Shown here: in pieces, positions 58,868-64,000 of the stretch | Numbering within the stretch: position 1 is the first letter of the stretch | Layout: each line of letters begins with the position of its first letter | Assembly: GCA_001599715.1 (NCBI GenBank) | Contig: BCHU01000001.1 | Coordinates: 1,783,634 to 1,847,633, forward strand | DNA length: 64,000 nt | Source: Phaeotremella fagi | Lineage: Eukaryota > Basidiomycota > Tremellomycetes > Tremellales > Phaeotremellaceae | Direction of reading: 5' to 3' | Position numbers and translations under genes: made by a program | Notes under the pieces: generated by a model | Told to the model about the DNA's origin: nothing | Databases searched by the model: none | The model's input: the letters and a program-made list of their open reading frames with translations, nothing else

Positions 58868-60416
58868 ATGTCACTATTTTTGAAAGCTTCTGTAGTCGTT
58901 TCTACGCTCACACTTGTTTTGTCCGCTCCATCCACGTACGGTTACAATAGCTTCAACAAAGCCCACAAAAGTGTGGTTGGTACGAAGTAAGCCCCTTCCT
59001 GTTCCACTTACCCATTGTTGACTATCTTAGTTATTTCCAAACCAACGGATTCAATGGAAATCAAATCGTAGCCTCCAACATTCATGCAGATGGGAGTCTA
59101 AGTCCAGGTAGTGCTACTTGGACAAACGGTAACGGTTCAGCGGGTATAAATGACCCAGCGCCTTTCGAGAACCATGTACGTCGTCATGAGATTTACTCCC
59201 TTGCTGACGTTCAAAGCCTGATCCCTTCTATGGAAGTGGATCAGTAGTAGTCTCCAAACACCAGTTATTTGCCGTGAACGCTGGCTCGAACTCATTCTCT
59301 GTATTCGATATCGACAATTCAGCTCCTTCTTCACCCATTCTACAAGGTGTTTATCCGTCAGGAGGGGAATTTCCAATTTCTCTCGCGGCTAATCCAGAAG
59401 GGAATCTCGTTTGCGTAATCAATGGTGGAGCTAAGAATGGTCTACGTTGTTTTTCACAGAACGGGACATCTTGGGCTCACCTTCCTGCCTGGGACAGAAA
59501 CTTTGGTTTGAACCTCACGACCCCTCCTCATGGGTGAGCTGTGTTTTCATTTTAACAACGGAAATTCCATCTAATGTGATACTAGACCGGCAGGATTCTC
59601 CGTATCGCAAGTCGCATTCACTTCTGATGGGAAGAATATTGTGGTCGCAATCAAAGGAGCTCTTCCTACTGATGCTAATAATCCTTCAGGGGTGATACAG
59701 AATGGATTTCTGGCTTCCTACGCTATTAACGGGACTTCATTAGCAACAGAAGCCATCAAAACTCCCTCTTCGGTTTTACCTTTCTCGATTAACGAGTTTT
59801 ATGATCAACCAGGGGACTACTTCATGGCTGACCCATCAATCGGATGGTCTTCTGAACGACTATTTGACGGGAGCTCATTGAAAACGGGGACGATTCCAAA
59901 TCAAACTGCAGTGAGTTAAAGATATACAGAACAGTAGTCTTACACTTAAAAGGCTTGCTGGGCTGCTCAATCCAAGTTGACGAAGAGCTTCTACGTAATT
60001 GATCTTTCGGCACGGGGAAATGTCACGGAGGTTCGCATTGATTTGGGCAGTTTGAAGTAAGTTTTCCCTGTCATTCTCTGTGTCAATGTTTTACAAGATC
60101 TCGATAGTGGAACGATCCTATCCTCTCAACCACTAGGGGTAAACTCTTCAGCAACTGATATCGTTATCGTTTCCCTGAACAAGACAGACATTGCATATGT
60201 TCTTACACCTGGTCATCAAGCCATACGATCATACGTTATCACTCAGCCTGGTGAAATGAGATTCAAGCACGAGTTCGATTTGAATCATTTTGCCAGACAG
60301 TTATCATTGAACGTGACCGACGGATTTGCGGTAAGTCCTTCAATGGGAAGAAGGTCGATCTTGGAGACTAACCAAAATGATGATCTTAGGGTCTAGCTGT
60401 CTACATTCGAAAGTAG
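58868..60416 (+). CDS. Secreted beta-propeller protein, lactonase/muconate cyclase-like
   Basis: ATG 58868. Residues 1-19 form a signal peptide (MSLFLKASVVVSTLTLVLSA). The mature protein has repeated blade-like strands: VVGTNYFQTNGFNGNQIVAS, SVVVSKHQLFAVNAGSNSFS, GEFPISLAANPEGNLVCVIN, SVSQVAFTSDGKNIVVAI, CWAAQSKLTKSFYVIDLS, VSLNKTDIAYVLTPGHQAIR. This spacing fits a seven-bladed lactonase-like propeller (carboxymuconate cyclase family), with several N-glycosylation sites, hence extracellular or vacuolar. Catalytic residues cannot be assigned. No transmembrane or GPI signal follows; the protein ends AVYIRK. Six or more introns are present and all joins keep frame. Confidence 0.78.
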
Positions 60417-60850
60417 TTCGTGAAAAGGGGCAGGCAGCAGCAAGGCGGTGATATCATATCTTGCATTATGTACGACTTAGATTTATCGCACTAAAATTAG
60501 GATGTTTGGTTTCATGCACCCCACGTCACTCCGAAGTTACCCCTATCTTTCGAAAATAAAGCAAGCTGGCCCAGAGACCCAAGAGGTTTTCACATCACCC
60601 CTTTACTTTTCTGAGATTCGCTTTCTGTTCGTGCTTTCCGTTTCGCATTTACAGTTAGCTGCGCTTCTGTATAAGTTGATTGGTAGAGAGAGAACGAGGC
60701 TAGACATTAAGTTCTTGCTCAATATGTTCCTTCTACGACCCACTGTCAGATCCCTCCCCCTGAATCCCCTATCGAGGGGAAAGTGTCCAAGTAGTTCGGC
60801 ACGGCACTTAAAAGCTTGAAGTTTCATGTTTTGTGGTGCATTTCTTACAG
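60417..60850. other. Intergenic region or unresolved 5' exon
   Basis: This gap may hold the first exon of the membrane-protein gene that follows. One ATG-led candidate starts at 60502 and could splice from about 60585 to 60851, but the evidence is weak. Confidence 0.35.
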
Positions 60851-62174
60851 GTTCTTTGTAATGTTTATACTACTTATATTGACAAGGACCGTCAGTTTTC
60901 AGCTTCGTTGAAGAGTCTCTTTGTCAAGTCTTGGAGAGATGCCGCCTCTTCATATTTGTCGACCTTCATTTCAGCAATCCAACTCAACCTCTCTCTCATC
61001 CAGAGCGATATCACTGACGTTCCCAGTCCATCTGGCCATCCTTCGATGTTCCTTGGGCTTACTGATAGTGAGTGTTCAGTCACTTTTAGATCTTACGAGC
61101 TGACAAGAGCTATGGGTGTGGGGAATTTTTGGAGTTGTTAATTATTGCTCTTGTATTGCTTGTAGGTGTATCTTCCCGACTCTTGGATAGAATCTATTAC
61201 CAATCTACGCCTAGCTTCCGTTGGAATCGTAGAAAAGATATTAGCAGGATATTCAATCGGATTGTGTATTGTTAGCATGATATTTGGGATGAAAACACTT
61301 ATGGAGCACAAGGTAGGTGGAGGGAGAGAATTTAAAATCTACTTATAACGGCTACAGGAGTATCACTACACTTCGAATTGGGGTGTGTTGGCGACAACCC
61401 TTCCTCATTCAGTGATAGCCATCTCGAATCTTGGACTTACCTTGGGGGACTACGACAATTGGCCTTGCACTCGACAGTTGGATGCCCTCTGGACTTGGCA
61501 GGAAGTTTGTGAAAATACAACAGTAGGGGTTGAATGGTGGTTCAACGTTGCGGTTGTTCGCGTTTCCTTATCGCTAGGCCTGGTAGTACGTCTTTTGAAG
61601 AGTCACCCTCTGATCACCGCAGTTCGTCTGTCAGTTCTTGGCTTATCGAGTGACAATGAGCTTCGTACCGCGTTCCCGAGAGGAATCGCAGATATCCTCT
61701 GCCGATCCGTCTCTTCACTCAAACAGCCTCTCGCCTCAATCTCCAACTCTGACTTCCAGACCGAGACGTCTTCGTCTTCGAAGAAAATCCGTCAGACAAC
61801 AAATTCCAGCGAGTTTGGACTCAGACTCATCGGAACCATCCACCCCTTCACGTTTCGTGGATCTGAACAAAAGTGGTTCAACAGATTCTTCGTCGTCCGA
61901 AGAGGAGACACCACATGCATCGTCTCGCTTTGGTCAATTCGACACGGATTGGCCAAACTGTCCAACAAGAGCTCTTCCTGATTCGCAAAACTCGGCAAAA
62001 GGTATGCAAAGCGGAGCTTATGCCGTAGATGATGAAGATGGCGAAGCAGATTTGGAGGTTTGGTCACGTCCTCGGCCCCCTGGTGTTCCGATCTTTGTTG
62101 CTATGAGAGATGGTGCTCTGGTGAGACGGCTTTCCACAGTGTATATGTCAAGGCAGCGTAGAGATGCTTTCTAA
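60851..62174 (+). CDS. Multi-pass membrane protein, unknown (5' end unresolved)
   Basis: The exon beginning at 60851 (after a TTACAG acceptor) reads SLKSLFVKSWRDAASSYLS, NLSLIQSDITDVPSPSG and MFLGLTD. It then joins at the acceptor before AATCTATT to SITNLRLASVGIVEKI, followed by TM-like segments ILAGYSIGLCIVSMIFGM, WGVLATTLPHSVIAISNLGL and WWFNVAVVRVSLSLGLFVCQ. The C-terminal exon is a cytosolic Ser/Arg/Glu-rich tail (SSSSEEETPHASSRF) ending SRQRRDAF. I do not recognise the family. The start codon was not found in the exon itself. It converges on the chitin synthase gene with 150 bp between. Confidence 0.55.
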
Positions 62175-62325
62175 CGCTGGAGAAGAAATAAGAAATGCGT
62201 CGATAAACGCCTCTTCCAGTTCTGAATGACGATAAAGTACTATGATCAAGGTTACATATAGCTTCCATTGGGAGATAAAAGTATGATCCGGATATCTTCT
62301 ATAATTCTCTGATGATGATGATAGT

Positions 62326-64000
62326 CTATCGGACGAATAGATTGACGATCAAGTATAAAGTTGCGCAAATAAAACGGAAGATGGCCATTCCTGCCACAAA
62401 CACTGAAGGTATTCAGTAGTTGCAAATATTTGGACACCTACCGAGAACTATGAGCATGAATATGCCACTTCGACTATTTCCGCCGTCCGTAAAGGTTGAT
62501 GAGGAATCACCCCCTGCTAAGATGACACTGGCCAGCAGCGCGTTCGAAAGCGACCACAATAGAAGAAGCTGATTGAGTGTCAGTGATTGCAACTAATTTT
62601 TGAAAGAGCCAGCTCACATTCGTCCTGAAATTCGCCTGATCATGAGATATTTAGTTAGCGGACCAAAACTTTGGATTATAGAATACGCACGTAAGTATCC
62701 TTTTGCTGCTGTTCGGTTTGTGTCTTCTTCGGGGGGAGTTCCTCATCGTCAACCTTTGCTCTTTTTAAGCGGATGTTATCGAGAGCGTCTTGATATGCTA
62801 TATCAATATCTTGCTGAGCTGAGACTAGCTCGACTTCTACATTTCTGCCAACTCCTTGAACGGCCCCAAGGTCTACAGCTTGAACTGTATCGGCACCTTT
62901 TGTACCCCAGGAGAGATCATGCCTGAAGAATGAATCAGCAGGGTTATCTCCGATAAAACACGACTCACAAATTTGAGTAAGCGTACTAATTTTAGACGTT
63001 AGCTAGTAAACGTGACGGAATACCTAGACCACTCACGACATTCAGCTATAGATTGTATGAGTCAGTGACGATGAAGGTTAGCTTCGTGGATGTGACTTAC
63101 GACATTGATGTATGCTTTCGCTCCTCGTCAGCTTTTTTTCCAAAATATGTCGCCATTGGCATAGACTCACTGGGAGAGAACAAAATGTACTGGGCAAAAC
63201 AAGTGATCAAGTGCCTAAAAAGTCAACGCCCATCTCACTTTGTTTACTTACCAAGGATCCAGAGCAAGGATACTGGAAATAATGTAGACCCCATATGTTG
63301 AGCCAAGAGAGATTACCATACGTGCATAAACCGGCGACGACAGATCTTGAACAGCTTGTATAGCACACAAAACCGCACATACAAGCATGCTGTAACATGT
63401 CAGAGAAACATCTTCAATCCATAATGAGCTTACTAAGTTGTGAGCAGCGCAAAGAAATATATTGTAGCTTTGTACTTCCACGGAGAGCTTTATATCAGGA
63501 ATCAGCCCCGCAAGAAAAGAAAACATCTCTAACATACCCTTGAGGTCTGTTCCCCATCGCAAATATGAAGCACGCTCCTAAAGCCCCGAGGTATCCATAC
63601 TTGGGTTTGAGACCGGTCAGTTCAACAAGAGAGATCTGAAGTAAAAAATGTTACTTACTTGAGCGATGGTGTTTAAGATATTGATATGTGGGATGTTGAA
63701 GCTGCTACCTTCAAGAGAACTTGTAAGTATGACCTGCGTAATGTGTAAGTATAAGTATGCATTCACCGTGACTTACGAAGAAGATATAAAACATGGCGAG
63801 CGAAAACCAAGTGAACATCAAATTCAACGCGTTATAAACAGATTCCAACATCAAAGCCAGCTTTCTGGGTAACGAATGATCTGAGTCCCATATTTGAGCC
63901 ACATGAATAAGAGAGTATACCTGTACAGTATCGGTCAGTCCTGAAATACCTCACACCTGTAGGAGTACTCTTACAGCGGCAAAAAATGACCCATTCAGCC
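62326..64000 (-). CDS. CHS: Chitin synthase, C-terminal part (runs off right edge)
   Basis: Fourteen exons are visible, the first entering at 64000 with LNGSFFAA, the end of the conserved RRRWLNGSFFA motif. Then come [18 protein letters not shown], helices [91 protein letters not shown], the 9-nt exon LNV (63037-63045), [19 protein letters not shown], an acidic/charged linker, then two final helices ending [10 protein letters not shown]. This GNRPQG, YINVLNVYA and DLSWGTKG order is that of division 1 (class I-III) chitin synthases, plasma-membrane enzymes polymerising UDP-GlcNAc. Very short exons: 9, 17, 18 and 20 nt. The catalytic half, including QRRRW, lies outside the window, so class cannot be fixed. 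Confidence 0.93.

Noticed and set aside
60939..61071. Alternative start MPPLHICRP for the membrane protein
   Set aside because: The other frame of this exon reads more like protein and joins better to the following exon, although the start remains unresolved.

Overview
The window reads as nuclear DNA of a basidiomycete yeast of the Tremellales (Cryptococcus/Kwoniella-like). Genes are packed 100-1800 bp apart on both strands, almost all are cut by many short introns (about 35-70 nt, GT..AG, usually GTNNGY donors), and the proteins (chitin synthase, MICOS, Cdc50, TFIIH kinase, mitochondrial isoleucyl-tRNA synthetase) are fungal. No rRNA, tRNA, CRISPR array or intact transposon was seen. Gene models were spliced by eye, so exon ends are approximate unless stated.

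Region 1 (1-14763) looks accessory: a 2-oxoglutarate/Fe(II) oxygenase, a PuuE-like polysaccharide-deacetylase-family protein, two short-chain dehydrogenases, a Liz1/Fen2-type MFS carrier, a Zn2Cys6 regulator and a DHA2 MFS exporter. Four of its promoters carry a GCC-N7-GGC palindrome (CCG-N5-NGG core), and a fifth, divergent promoter carries an N8 variant. This suggests one regulon run by the embedded Zn2Cys6 protein: uptake, oxidation/reduction/hydrolysis, export. The substrate is unknown.

Region 2 (15241-30280): an unusual protein with a complete RNase H-like domain followed by an RRM; a small one-helix protein; MIC10 with a 12-nt microexon; an M19 dipeptidase; a bZIP factor behind a 1.4-kb leader; a 1.8-kb stretch without a convincing gene; an M50B-like membrane protease; and D-arabinono-1,4-lactone oxidase.

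Region 3 (30490-53461) is housekeeping: an ERCC6L2/Rad26-type SNF2 helicase, mitochondrial IleRS, an acyl-CoA/coumarate-CoA ligase-like enzyme, glycogen branching enzyme, CDK7/Kin28, Sec12, Ipi1 and Cdc50.

Region 4 (53880-64000): a protein with three tandem C-X13/14-C-X5-7-C-X3-H fingers, each followed by P-X4-W; a JmjC hydroxylase; a secreted beta-propeller lactonase-like protein; an unidentified multi-pass membrane protein; and the C-terminal half of a chitin synthase running off the right edge, whose exons include one of only 9 nt.
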